Below, piece by piece: positions 37,643-45,168 of a stretch of DNA of 64,000 nucleotides (positions are counted from its first letter, which is position 1; every line of letters begins with the position of its first letter). The stretch comes from Desmonostoc muscorum LEGE 12446 (GTDB taxonomy: Bacteria > Cyanobacteriota > Cyanobacteriia > Cyanobacteriales > Nostocaceae): assembly GCF_015207005.2 (NCBI RefSeq), contig NZ_JADEXS020000001.1, forward strand, positions 1,736,001 to 1,800,000. The letters are read 5' to 3'. Below the pieces are notes generated by a model that worked only from the letters and a program-made list of their open reading frames with translations, was not told the DNA's origin and did no database searches. The position numbers and the translations under genes were made by a program.

Positions 37643-39808
37643 ATGCTTCAGTATCCCCATCTCGAACAAGCGCTAAAATATCACTTCGGTTATGATAGAT
37701 TCCGCCCCGGACAACGGCAAATTATCGAAGATGCGCTGCAAAATCGGGATTTAATGGTTGTGATGCCTACGGGTGGCGGAAAATCTTTGTGTTTTCAGTT
37801 ACCAGCGTTGTTAAGAAATGGGCTAACGGTGGTGGTGTCGCCGTTAATTGCTTTGATGCAAGACCAAGTGGAAGCACTGCGAAATAATAATATTAGCGCC
37901 ACATTTCTTAATAGTAGTTTGAATGGGTATCAGGTGCGATCGCGGGAAGAAGCCATCCTCAACGGTAAAGTAAAATTACTATACGTCGCCCCTGAACGTC
38001 TCCTCAGTGAAAGGTTTCTCCCGTTTCTCGATTTAGTTAAAGAAAAAATCGGTATTTCTAGCTTTGCTATTGATGAAGCACACTGCGTTTCGGAATGGGG
38101 ACACGATTTTCGTCCAGAATATCGCCAATTAAAATCTCTGCGCAAACGCTATCCTGATATCCCTACAGTCGCCCTCACCGCCACAGCCACCGATCGCGTC
38201 CGTAGTGATATTATTCAACAACTAGGATTAAAGCAACCTAGCATCCATCTTGCCAGTTTTAACCGGGAAAATCTTTATTACGAAGTTCGTCCGAAAAGTA
38301 AATATGCTTACGCTGAATTGTTAGAACTAATTCGAGAAACTGAAGGTTCGACAATTATTTATTGTTTAACTCGGAAAAAAGTTGATGAACTCACTTTTAA
38401 ACTGCAAAATGATAAAGTTGTTGTTTTGCCTTATCACGCCGGATTAACTGATGAAGAACGCAGCAGCAATCAAACGCGATTTATTCGAGATGATGTCCGG
38501 GTGATGGTGGCAACAATCGCCTTTGGCATGGGAATTAATAAACCCGATGTGCGGTTGGTAGTTCACTTTGATATGCCCAGAAATATAGAAAGTTATTATC
38601 AAGAATCTGGTAGGGCAGGTAGAGACGGAGAACCATCTCGGTGTACAATATTTTTCAGCTTTGGTGATGTTAAAACAATTGAATGGAGTATCGATCAAAA
38701 AACTGATCCTCAAGAACAGTTGATTGCTAAACAACAACTACGGCAGATGATCGATTACGCTGAAGGTACTGATTGTCGGCGAACGATTCAACTGGGTTAT
38801 TTTGGCGAAAGGTTTCCGGGAAATTGCGGGAACTGTGACAATTGTCGTCATCCCAAACCCATGCAAGATTGGACAATTGAAGCCATGAAGTTTTTATCTT
38901 GTGTGGCGCGTTGCAAAGAAAGGTTTGGGATGCTACACATAATTGATGTGTTGCGGGGGGCAAAAAAAGACAAAATTCTCCAGTACGAACACGATAAACT
39001 TTCTACTTATGGTATTGGTAAAGATAGAACTGTAGATGAATGGCGAATGTTGGGGCGATCGCTTTTACATCAAGGACTACTAGAACAAACTAGCGATGGT
39101 TACTCAGTTTTAAAACTCAATGCCTTAAGTTGGGAAGTAATGCGAAAACAACGCACAGTTTCCCTAGCTGTAACCACAGTCCAAAAAATTACCGGGGAAC
39201 AGGGAAGTGAAAAAGCAGAAGTTGCAGAAATATTATTACAGAAGTTGCGATCGCTACGTAAACAATTAGCTGATGAGCAATCTGTACCACCTTACGTCAT
39301 CTTCCACGATTCCACTTTAAAATTGATGGTACAGGTACAACCCCAAACCTTAGCTGAATTTGCCAAACTTTCTGGTGTAGGTAGTCACAAACTCGCTCAA
39401 TATGGCGAAAAGTTTCTTACAGAAATTCGCGCCTACCGCCAAGAAAAAGGTTTGCAAAATAAATCGGTTACTAATAATTATGCATCCTCTCCCAACTCAT
39501 CTTCATCTTACACTGAATTGCAGACATTACAATTACATCAGCAAGGTTTAAATATCGCTCAAATTGCCCAAAAACGCAACCTTAGTCCAGCAACAATTAG
39601 CAATCATCTAGAAAAATTAATTGAGAAAAATCAGCCGATTGATTTAAATCAATTAGTACCTATAGAACATCAACAAAAAATTTGGCAAGTTTTAGAAGTA
39701 CTCGGTGACATTTCCCTCACTCCCATTAAAGAACAACTAGGTGAAAGCTACACTTTTGATGAAATTCGCTTAGTACGGAGTAAGTGGCGGCGCGAAAATC
39801 GCAAGTGA
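37643..39808 (+). CDS. recQ: ATP-dependent DNA helicase RecQ
   Basis: 721 residues. Motif I MPTGGGKSLCFQLP (about 40-52), motif II IDEAHCVSEWGHDFRPEY (about 143), TATATDRV, the QESGRAGRDGEPS motif VI, and the zinc site (DCRR..., GNCGNCDNC) define RecQ. A winged-helix and an HRDC domain (LRSLRKQLADEQSVPPYVIFHD) follow. The last ~120 residues form a further helix-turn-helix region (LHQQGLNIAQIAQKRNLSPATISNHLEKL) known from some longer RecQ proteins. It unwinds recombination and fork intermediates. A 36-bp copy of its 3' end lies about 1 kb downstream. Confidence 0.96.
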   Translation: MLQYPHLEQALKYHFGYDRFRPGQRQIIEDALQNRDLMVVMPTGGGKSLCFQLPALLRNGLTVVVSPLIALMQDQVEALRNNNISATFLNSSLNGYQVRSREEAILNGKVKLLYVAPERLLSERFLPFLDLVKEKIGISSFAIDEAHCVSEWGHDFRPEYRQLKSLRKRYPDIPTVALTATATDRVRSDIIQQLGLKQPSIHLASFNRENLYYEVRPKSKYAYAELLELIRETEGSTIIYCLTRKKVDELTFKLQNDKVVVLPYHAGLTDEERSSNQTRFIRDDVRVMVATIAFGMGINKPDVRLVVHFDMPRNIESYYQESGRAGRDGEPSRCTIFFSFGDVKTIEWSIDQKTDPQEQLIAKQQLRQMIDYAEGTDCRRTIQLGYFGERFPGNCGNCDNCRHPKPMQDWTIEAMKFLSCVARCKERFGMLHIIDVLRGAKKDKILQYEHDKLSTYGIGKDRTVDEWRMLGRSLLHQGLLEQTSDGYSVLKLNALSWEVMRKQRTVSLAVTTVQKITGEQGSEKAEVAEILLQKLRSLRKQLADEQSVPPYVIFHDSTLKLMVQVQPQTLAEFAKLSGVGSHKLAQYGEKFLTEIRAYRQEKGLQNKSVTNNYASSPNSSSSYTELQTLQLHQQGLNIAQIAQKRNLSPATISNHLEKLIEKNQPIDLNQLVPIEHQQKIWQVLEVLGDISLTPIKEQLGESYTFDEIRLVRSKWRRENRK

Positions 39809-39811
39809 AAA

Positions 39812-39909
39812 TTACAGCATTTTTCAAGTAAATGAGGTACACGGGTAGGGTAGCACAGCTGTGCTACCCTACGATAAACCGTACCTCACCAATCTGCAAT
39901 CTGCTGTAA
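39812..39909. repeat. Nested inverted repeat between recQ and a Uma2 gene
   Basis: Three concentric pairs: TTACAGCA/TGCTGTAA (39812/39902), TGAGGTAC/GTACCTCA (39833/39881) and the core GTAGGGTAGCACAGCTGTGCTACCCTAC given in halves (arms GTAGGGTAGCACAG / CTGTGCTACCCTAC). It lies between two convergent genes and may act as a bidirectional terminator or be a MITE. Confidence 0.7.
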
Positions 39910-39917
39910 ATGCTTGC

Positions 39918-40547
39918 CTATGAAGCCAAATCAAAAATTTGTTGTGCAGTTAAGTTGAATTGGGGAAATATTGGGGAAACAATAGTCGTATTTGCTGTAA
40001 ATGAAGTCATCTGATATTCTCCGTCAACCAAGTTACAAACAAAAATTGTCGGTTGCTTGGGGTTACCAATGAACTTTCTCGCTCCCAGTGCTGTATAATC
40101 GATAATCCAATATTCTTCGATGCCCATTTGTTCATAATCTCGAACTTTATCGTAGTAATCGTCACGCCAATTAGTTGAAACCACTTCGACGATTAATTTG
40201 ACAGAATCAGGATTTTGAATAATCGATTCGCTTTCCCACCGGGGTTCATCCCCAAGAACTTCTTTTTTTAAAACAATGATATCTGGCTCGTAACCTGATT
40301 TTTCCCGTTTAGGTTTGACGATTGATTCTCTGGGAATAGTCCATATGCCTCCAAAGCCACTCTGTCTAATAATTATCAATAGTTGCTCAATCAGGGAACC
40401 TGTTAGATTTGAATGTTTTCCCCTTGGCTTGGGCATTTCGATAATTACTCCATCATGCAATTCGTATCGTACCTCTGAATTTTCGGGATACCAGCTGATA
40501 AATTCATCGAAGCTGTATAGTTTGGGTTCGACTTGGACTTGAGTCAT
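39918..40547 (-). CDS. Uma2 family (DUF820) nuclease-like protein
   Basis: 209 residues of PD-(D/E)xK fold, the large cyanobacterial Uma2 family. FDEFISWYPENSEVRYELHDGVIIEMP, KSGYEPDIIVLKKE, LIVEVVSTNWRDDYYDKVRDYEQMGIEEYWIID supply the Asp and Glu-x-Val positions of the fold. The biological role of Uma2 proteins is unsettled; they are extremely numerous in Nostoc-like genomes. Convergent with recQ. Confidence 0.88.
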   Translation of the reverse strand: MTQVQVEPKLYSFDEFISWYPENSEVRYELHDGVIIEMPKPRGKHSNLTGSLIEQLLIIIRQSGFGGIWTIPRESIVKPKREKSGYEPDIIVLKKEVLGDEPRWESESIIQNPDSVKLIVEVVSTNWRDDYYDKVRDYEQMGIEEYWIIDYTALGARKFIGNPKQPTIFVCNLVDGEYQMTSFTANTTIVSPIFPQFNLTAQQIFDLAS

Positions 40548-40754
40548 ATTATCGAGCTTGTGGGCGTTAAGTGCTTGTTAAGAGAAGGGCTACACATTTG
40601 AGTAATTTTTTTGATTAATTATTTATGCATCAAATGTTTTTCTAATTCTTTAACTATTCTGGCTCCTGTAGCAAGATGCTGTAAGGTATTTTGACTCCTA
40701 AATTGTTAAGATTTTCTAATTAAAATATAAGAGTGAGATTCCAAGAGTTAGCCG
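40548..40754. other. Spacer between the divergent Uma2 genes
   Basis: AT-rich, probably containing the promoter of the leftward Uma2 gene. No additional gene or strong repeat seen before the chimeric short ORF. Confidence 0.4.
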
Positions 40755-40838
40755 ATGAGTCAAAAATTACTTTCTGCGAGTAAATGGCGGCGCCAAAATC
40801 GCAAGTCAAAAGTTAATTGGTCAACGGTCAACAGCTAA
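40755..40838 (+). pseudogene. 27-codon chimeric ORF: Uma2-like start fused to recQ tail
   Basis: The leader and first codons (agagttagccgATGAGTCA) copy those of the downstream Uma2 gene (ggagttagctgATGAGTCA). After a few codons the sequence becomes gagtaaatggcggcgcca and onward, a near copy of the 3' end of recQ, encoding SKWRRQNRKS (RecQ ends SKWRRENRK). The frame stays open to a stop at 40836-40838. This looks like the product of template switching or illegitimate recombination, not a functional gene. Confidence 0.6.
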
Positions 40839-40888
40839 CAGTCAACAATTACCTTAAAATACAAGAACAAGATAAAAGGAGTTAGCTG

Positions 40889-41461
40889 ATGAGTCAGATG
40901 CTTAATACAGGAGTACGCTGGACAACTCACGATGTGCAACTCTTCGCAGAAAATGAAGGGACGCGCTACGAGATAGTTGATGGAGAATTATTTGTGACTA
41001 GGGCACCTCATTTCAAACATCAGCAAACTTGTGGGCGAATTTTTGGACAACTTGATGTTTGGTCAGAGTCTACTGGTTTAGGGGAAGCTGTAATCAACCC
41101 CGGCGTTTTGTTTTCAGAATCAGATAATGTGATTCCTGATGTAGTTTGGGTTACTAAAGAAACCTTGGCGCTAACATTGGATGAAGCGGGACATTTAACT
41201 GGCGCACCAGATTTAGTAGTCGAAGTTTTGTCTAGCAGCAACGAAGACCTAAGACGAGATAAGGAAGCAAAACTTAAACTTTATTCTACCAGAGGAGTAA
41301 AAGAATATTGGATTGCTGATTGGCGATCGCGTAAACTAGAGGTCTATCGACGCGAAGATAATCAACTTAAGTTGGTAGCAACTCTATTTAGTAATGATAA
41401 TATAATTTCTCCCTTATTACCTGGTTTTAGCTGTACTGTAAACCAGTTTTTTCCTGTATAA
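40889..41461 (+). CDS. Uma2 family (DUF820) nuclease-like protein
   Basis: 190 residues, paralogous to the Uma2 protein encoded 0.4 kb upstream. TTHDVQLFAENEGTRYEIVDGELFVTRAPHFKHQ, VIPDVVWVTKETL and LVVEVLSSSNEDLRRDKEAKLKLYSTRGVKEYWIAD are the family landmarks, with the PD-(D/E)xK acidic residues intact. An MFS transporter gene starts 12 bp after its stop, so they are co-transcribed, although a functional link is not obvious. Confidence 0.9.
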   Translation: MSQMLNTGVRWTTHDVQLFAENEGTRYEIVDGELFVTRAPHFKHQQTCGRIFGQLDVWSESTGLGEAVINPGVLFSESDNVIPDVVWVTKETLALTLDEAGHLTGAPDLVVEVLSSSNEDLRRDKEAKLKLYSTRGVKEYWIADWRSRKLEVYRREDNQLKLVATLFSNDNIISPLLPGFSCTVNQFFPV

Positions 41462-41473
41462 ATTTTAGGTTGA

Positions 41474-42664
41474 ATGGAAAAACAAATCCCAAGTAATGGA
41501 TTAACTAAAGTCCAAGTACTGATTATGGCGATCGCAGCTGGTGTCTGTGTAGCCAATGTTTATTATAATCAGCCAATCCTCAAAGATATTGCATCTTCTT
41601 TTGGAGTCAGTGAAAGTGAAGCCGGTAGCATATCTGTGCTTTCGCAAGTTGGTTACGGTTTTGGGCTTTTCTTTTTAATCCCCTTGGGCGATAAAATCAA
41701 CAAGAAAAAATTAATTCTTTGCTTATTGGCATGTTTGTTTTGTTTGTTGATAGCAATGACGTTTGCACAAAACATCGTCGAAGTTTGGATATTGAGCATC
41801 GCAATTGGAATTACGACAGTCTCAGCCCAGGTTATTCTTCCCTTAGCAGCAAGTATAGATAGAGTAACCACAGGCCAAACTGTAGGCAATATTTTTACTG
41901 GGATATTGATTGGAGTTTTAGGAGCAAGGGTTGTTAGTGGATATATTGCTGAATTGTTGAATTGGCGTTATGTATATGGATTTTCGGCAGGAATGATTTT
42001 AATTGTTACTGTCTTATTAAATATATATTTGCCTAATGTCAAAAATGAGTTTAATGGTTATTATTGGGAATTATTAAAATCAACACTTTACCAATTAAAA
42101 CGTTTTTCATTATTAAGAGAAACGTCTTTAATTAGTGCGTTATTGTTTGGTGTCTTTTGCTCATTTTGGACAACGCTGACTTTCCATTTAAGCGGAGCGC
42201 CTTTTAATTTTAGATCTGACACAATTGGGATGTATGGCTTAGTGGCGATCGCAGGTGCATTGATGGCGCCAATTTTTGGTAAACTAGCCGATGGCGGTAA
42301 CTCCCAACGTTCCTTGACTGTTGCGGTATCGATGGTGATTGCAAGTTTAGTAATTGCTAAAATTGCTTCTAATTCTGCACTGGCGATCGCTGTTGCTGTA
42401 TTGTTAGTAGATGTAGGTGTACAAGCAACTCAGGTCACCAACGTCGCCAGGATATACACTCTTGATCCTCAATCAAATAGTCGCATCAACACAGTCTACA
42501 TGACTACCTATTTTATCGGCGGTGCTGTAGGTACTAGCATTGGTCTATTCTGCTGGAATATTGGAGGCTGGAATTTGGTAACTTGGCAAATGTTAGTTTT
42601 TACTTTGCTGGCATTTTTTATTATCGTCAGACCTAAAATAACTACAGCAACAACAAAAAAATAA
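41474..42664 (+). CDS. Major facilitator superfamily transporter
   Basis: 396 residues with 12 predicted membrane helices. NVYYNQPILKDIASSFGVSESEAGSISVLSQVGYGFGLFFLIPLGDKINKKKLI contains the N-domain loop 2-3 signature (GDKINKKK). This type is close to the YgaY/drug-efflux-like MFS group (NVYYNQPLL). The substrate is unknown. It directly follows a Uma2 gene, spacing 12 bp. Confidence 0.88.
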   Translation: MEKQIPSNGLTKVQVLIMAIAAGVCVANVYYNQPILKDIASSFGVSESEAGSISVLSQVGYGFGLFFLIPLGDKINKKKLILCLLACLFCLLIAMTFAQNIVEVWILSIAIGITTVSAQVILPLAASIDRVTTGQTVGNIFTGILIGVLGARVVSGYIAELLNWRYVYGFSAGMILIVTVLLNIYLPNVKNEFNGYYWELLKSTLYQLKRFSLLRETSLISALLFGVFCSFWTTLTFHLSGAPFNFRSDTIGMYGLVAIAGALMAPIFGKLADGGNSQRSLTVAVSMVIASLVIAKIASNSALAIAVAVLLVDVGVQATQVTNVARIYTLDPQSNSRINTVYMTTYFIGGAVGTSIGLFCWNIGGWNLVTWQMLVFTLLAFFIIVRPKITTATTKK

Positions 42665-42670
42665 TAAATA

Positions 42671-42763
42671 TAGGACTTACGCAAAAACTCTCTGAAACTC
42701 TTATTTCTTTGTGTCCTTTGCGTCCTTTGCGGTTCGTTTTTTCATGATTTTGCGTAAGTCCTA
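42671..42763. mobile_element. Short MITE, copy 3 (TAGGACTTACGCA termini)
   Basis: The same 13-bp terminal inverted repeats as the copies at 7.9 and 25.3 kb bracket only 67 bp, which includes cgtcctttgcgtcctttgcgg. The internal palindrome is absent, so this is a different, smaller derivative. It begins 6 bp after the MFS stop codon and may serve as its terminator. Confidence 0.8.
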
Positions 42764-42893
42764 AAATAATCAAACTCTCGTTTTTGAATCAAATATCGCC
42801 TTGCACCAATAATTATATTTTATCCTCATCAAGGCGATATCTAGAAACAATCAGCCTATCTTAAGAAAAGCTGGGCATTTCCGAGTTGGAATC

Positions 42894-43028
42894 TTAGGAG
42901 ATTTCACCAGACGGCGATGGTACAGTGTTCTCGTTTTTCGCAGACAGAATTACAGATAGTAGCTTAGGTAGGGCTAGACAAGCAACAGTACTAAGCAGCG
43001 TCATTAATAAACCATCTATCAAACTCAT
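42894..43028 (-). CDS. Small hydrophobic peptide, 44 residues (paralogue of the 53.4-kb peptide)
   Basis: ATG at 43028 follows a good ribosome site (ACAGGGGAGATAACATC-ATG). The peptide has one hydrophobic helix (LLMTLLSTVACLALPKLLSV, residues 7-26) and a short polar tail (NENTVPSPSGEIS). Residues 1-30 align without gaps with the 81-residue peptide at 53410-53655: Ile4, Leu8, Thr10, Leu11, Ala16, Cys17, Ala19-Leu20-Pro21-Lys22-Leu23 are identical, and the leader sequences are similar too. That conservation argues for a real gene. An IS5-type element lies 39 bp upstream of the start codon. Function unknown; it could be a membrane-active peptide or a precursor. Confidence 0.68.
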   Translation of the reverse strand: MSLIDGLLMTLLSTVACLALPKLLSVILSAKNENTVPSPSGEIS

Positions 43029-43066
43029 GATGTTATCTCCCCTGTTTGTAAAACATGTATTTAATA

Positions 43067-44006
43067 TAGAACCCATTTGACATCTAAGAAGGTGCTGCAA
43101 GCCTCTTAATCATTAGCCTGATGAAGCAGATATTGAGTTTGGCAGTGGCACTAACCAGGGTTCGTTCAAAGTTCTTAACCAGAATTTTACAGCGCTCCAT
43201 CCAAGCATTGGAGCGTTCGATCACCCATCTAGCTATTGCCGGAACAAATCCAGATTTTCCTTGTGCCGCTTTCTCTTGTTTTGAGGGTTTCGTAGAAAGT
43301 TGAAACTGAATTTTGGTCATGATCTCTGGGTAAATTCGCTCTAACTCCTGAGTCAAATATTCTGGGTGATACCCATGATCTAGCAGGATAGTAATCTTGG
43401 GAATATCGATAGGTTTTGACTTGAAGTAGTCGATGTTGAGAGTAAACATCTCAATTAATCCGGCATCATCCGAGACATTGGCGCGAGTACAGAGCGTAAA
43501 AAAGGGAAACCCAAGGGTGTCAATAGCCAAATGCCTTTTAATACCGTTGGTGGCTTTGTAGAAGCAAAAACCTTTCGACTCCACACTGGCGTTGCAGGTA
43601 TTTTTCACTGCTTGGGAGTCAATGATGATCAATGTCGTCCAGTGCGGTTTTTTTTTTACCTGTTCACGCACTTGTCCATGTAAGACACTCATCAGTTCCT
43701 CAAATACCCCGGCTGCTCGCCACTGTTTGTAGTGCCAATATACAGTGGAATAAGGGGGGAGGTCTTTAGGTAAGTCTTGCCAATTGCATCCATTTTTTAG
43801 TTGATAGAGAATTCCATTGAAGATATCTCGCTTTGGCCAGTTGGTCGGTCGAGTCTGCTTCTTAGTCGGTAATATCTCTTGCAATAAGGGTTCAAAAATT
43901 TCCCATTCTGCATCAGTGAGGTTGCTGGAATACGCCATTAGTATTGGATTTTAGATGCTGAGGAGTACCTTAATTCAAAACCTCACAAGATGTCAAATGG
44001 GTTCTA
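43067..44006 (-). mobile_element. IS5-family insertion sequence, intact
   Basis: Terminal inverted repeats begin TAGAACCCATTTGACATCT on the left and are mirrored on the right (AGATGTCAAATGGGTTCTA), flanked by a TA on each side that is probably the target duplication. One full-length transposase ORF fills the element. Both ends and the ORF are intact, so the insertion is probably recent. Confidence 0.9.
43084..43938 (-). CDS. IS5-family DDE transposase
   Basis: 284 residues. The N-terminal LTDAEWEIFEPLLQE and RDIFNGILYQLKNGCNWQDLPKDLPPYSTVYWHYKQW region is typical of the IS5/IS1031-like DUF4096 helix-turn-helix domain. The catalytic residues appear in order: IIIDSQAVKNT (D), ILLDHGYHP (D) and RWVIERSNAWMERCK (E). 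It is a single uninterrupted frame inside the 940-bp element. Confidence 0.94.
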   Translation of the reverse strand: MAYSSNLTDAEWEIFEPLLQEILPTKKQTRPTNWPKRDIFNGILYQLKNGCNWQDLPKDLPPYSTVYWHYKQWRAAGVFEELMSVLHGQVREQVKKKPHWTTLIIIDSQAVKNTCNASVESKGFCFYKATNGIKRHLAIDTLGFPFFTLCTRANVSDDAGLIEMFTLNIDYFKSKPIDIPKITILLDHGYHPEYLTQELERIYPEIMTKIQFQLSTKPSKQEKAAQGKSGFVPAIARWVIERSNAWMERCKILVKNFERTLVSATAKLNICFIRLMIKRLAAPS

Positions 44007-44315
44007 TAATTACTAGTTTGAAGCAAAATTAGTACAATTGCTTAAAAACAGTATTTTAGATTTCTTTTATTGGTTATAAGCTAACTAAATATATTTTGAT
44101 CTAATGGTAACTATCGAGTTTTTAATATATCCTCAGATAAAACAGGTTTTGTAACTTGGTGTTTACATGTAGAGCAATATAGGTTTAACTATAAACTATA
44201 TGTTAACAATAATATATAAATCTTAACAATTTAAAAATAATTCAATTTTAAACAATTAAATAGGAGTTCTATATTTAGCTAAACTTAAATCATAACTAAA
44301 ACCAGAAAGTAGAAC
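44007..44315. other. AT-rich region right of the IS
   Basis: About 300 bp of very AT-rich DNA. It contains the pre-insertion upstream region of the 44-residue peptide and the leader of the nuclease-like gene. No clear promoter boxes stood out. Confidence 0.4.
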
Positions 44316-44945
44316 ATGACTAGTAACCGGATTATCCAACCTGGACAAAGCTATACATTTAGCAAATATTTTGAACTACCTTATACAACCAAAGATATTC
44401 TTGCAGATTTTGATTGTAGCTATGAAAAGAAGATCCTGGAACTGCCTAATTATCTAGGGGAAATAACATATTTAGAATTTTTAAAGCGCTATCTTCAAAG
44501 AAATATATCCATTTTTGATTCAGTTGCAGAAATAGCTATTAGAGAAATGTTAATTTCTCCTATTCTTGTAGAAATTTGCGACCAAACGCAATCTATTCTT
44601 TATATTGAATACAGTGTTAATGTTAACGAACAGCTTAAAGGTACATTTGATTATTACCTAGTTTCCCAGAATTCACTTTTAGTTATTGAGGCTAAACAAT
44701 CAGATTTAAAAAGAGGATTTAATCAATTGGCGATAGAATTATTAGCACTAGACCAGTGGGTAGATTCCCCTAATGCTATATTATATGGAGCGGTGACAAA
44801 TGGATATAATTGGAAATTTGGAATACTGCAAAGACAAGAAAAACATATCATAGAAGACACTAAACTTTATCGCGTTCCAGAAGGTTTAGAAGAATTAGTC
44901 AGAGTGCTTGTCGGAATTCTGAGTAATCCTAATCTCAGTCGCTAA
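44316..44945 (+). CDS. Hypothetical protein with PD-(D/E)xK nuclease-like motif
   Basis: 209 residues, no family I can name. In the middle, GTFDYYLVSQNSLLVIEAKQSDL gives Asp112, then Glu125-x-Lys127 at the usual distance for a restriction-like nuclease active site. A helix with Gln (RGFNQLAIELLAL) follows, also usual for that fold. The protein is convergent with the radical-SAM gene, 223 bp apart. Similar small proteins are often annotated as hypothetical in cyanobacteria. It could be an independent gene or an accessory to the neighbouring operon; the sequence does not decide this. Confidence 0.7.
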   Translation: MTSNRIIQPGQSYTFSKYFELPYTTKDILADFDCSYEKKILELPNYLGEITYLEFLKRYLQRNISIFDSVAEIAIREMLISPILVEICDQTQSILYIEYSVNVNEQLKGTFDYYLVSQNSLLVIEAKQSDLKRGFNQLAIELLALDQWVDSPNAILYGAVTNGYNWKFGILQRQEKHIIEDTKLYRVPEGLEELVRVLVGILSNPNLSR

Positions 44946-45168
44946 AAAATAGCGTTATTTCGCTGCACTGACCCATTTTAAAGTATTAAATAATATTAAA
45001 TATGTTAATTTTGTACTGAAAATTGCATAAAATCACATTTGACAAAGTTTGCTGCACATAAAGTTGATATCTTATCAAAACAAAGTGTAGCTTAATTTAG
45101 GATAAGAAATACTAAGTTACTAAAATGGCAGATAATAATTCTATGTTTAATAAAAATTCAGTGCATTG

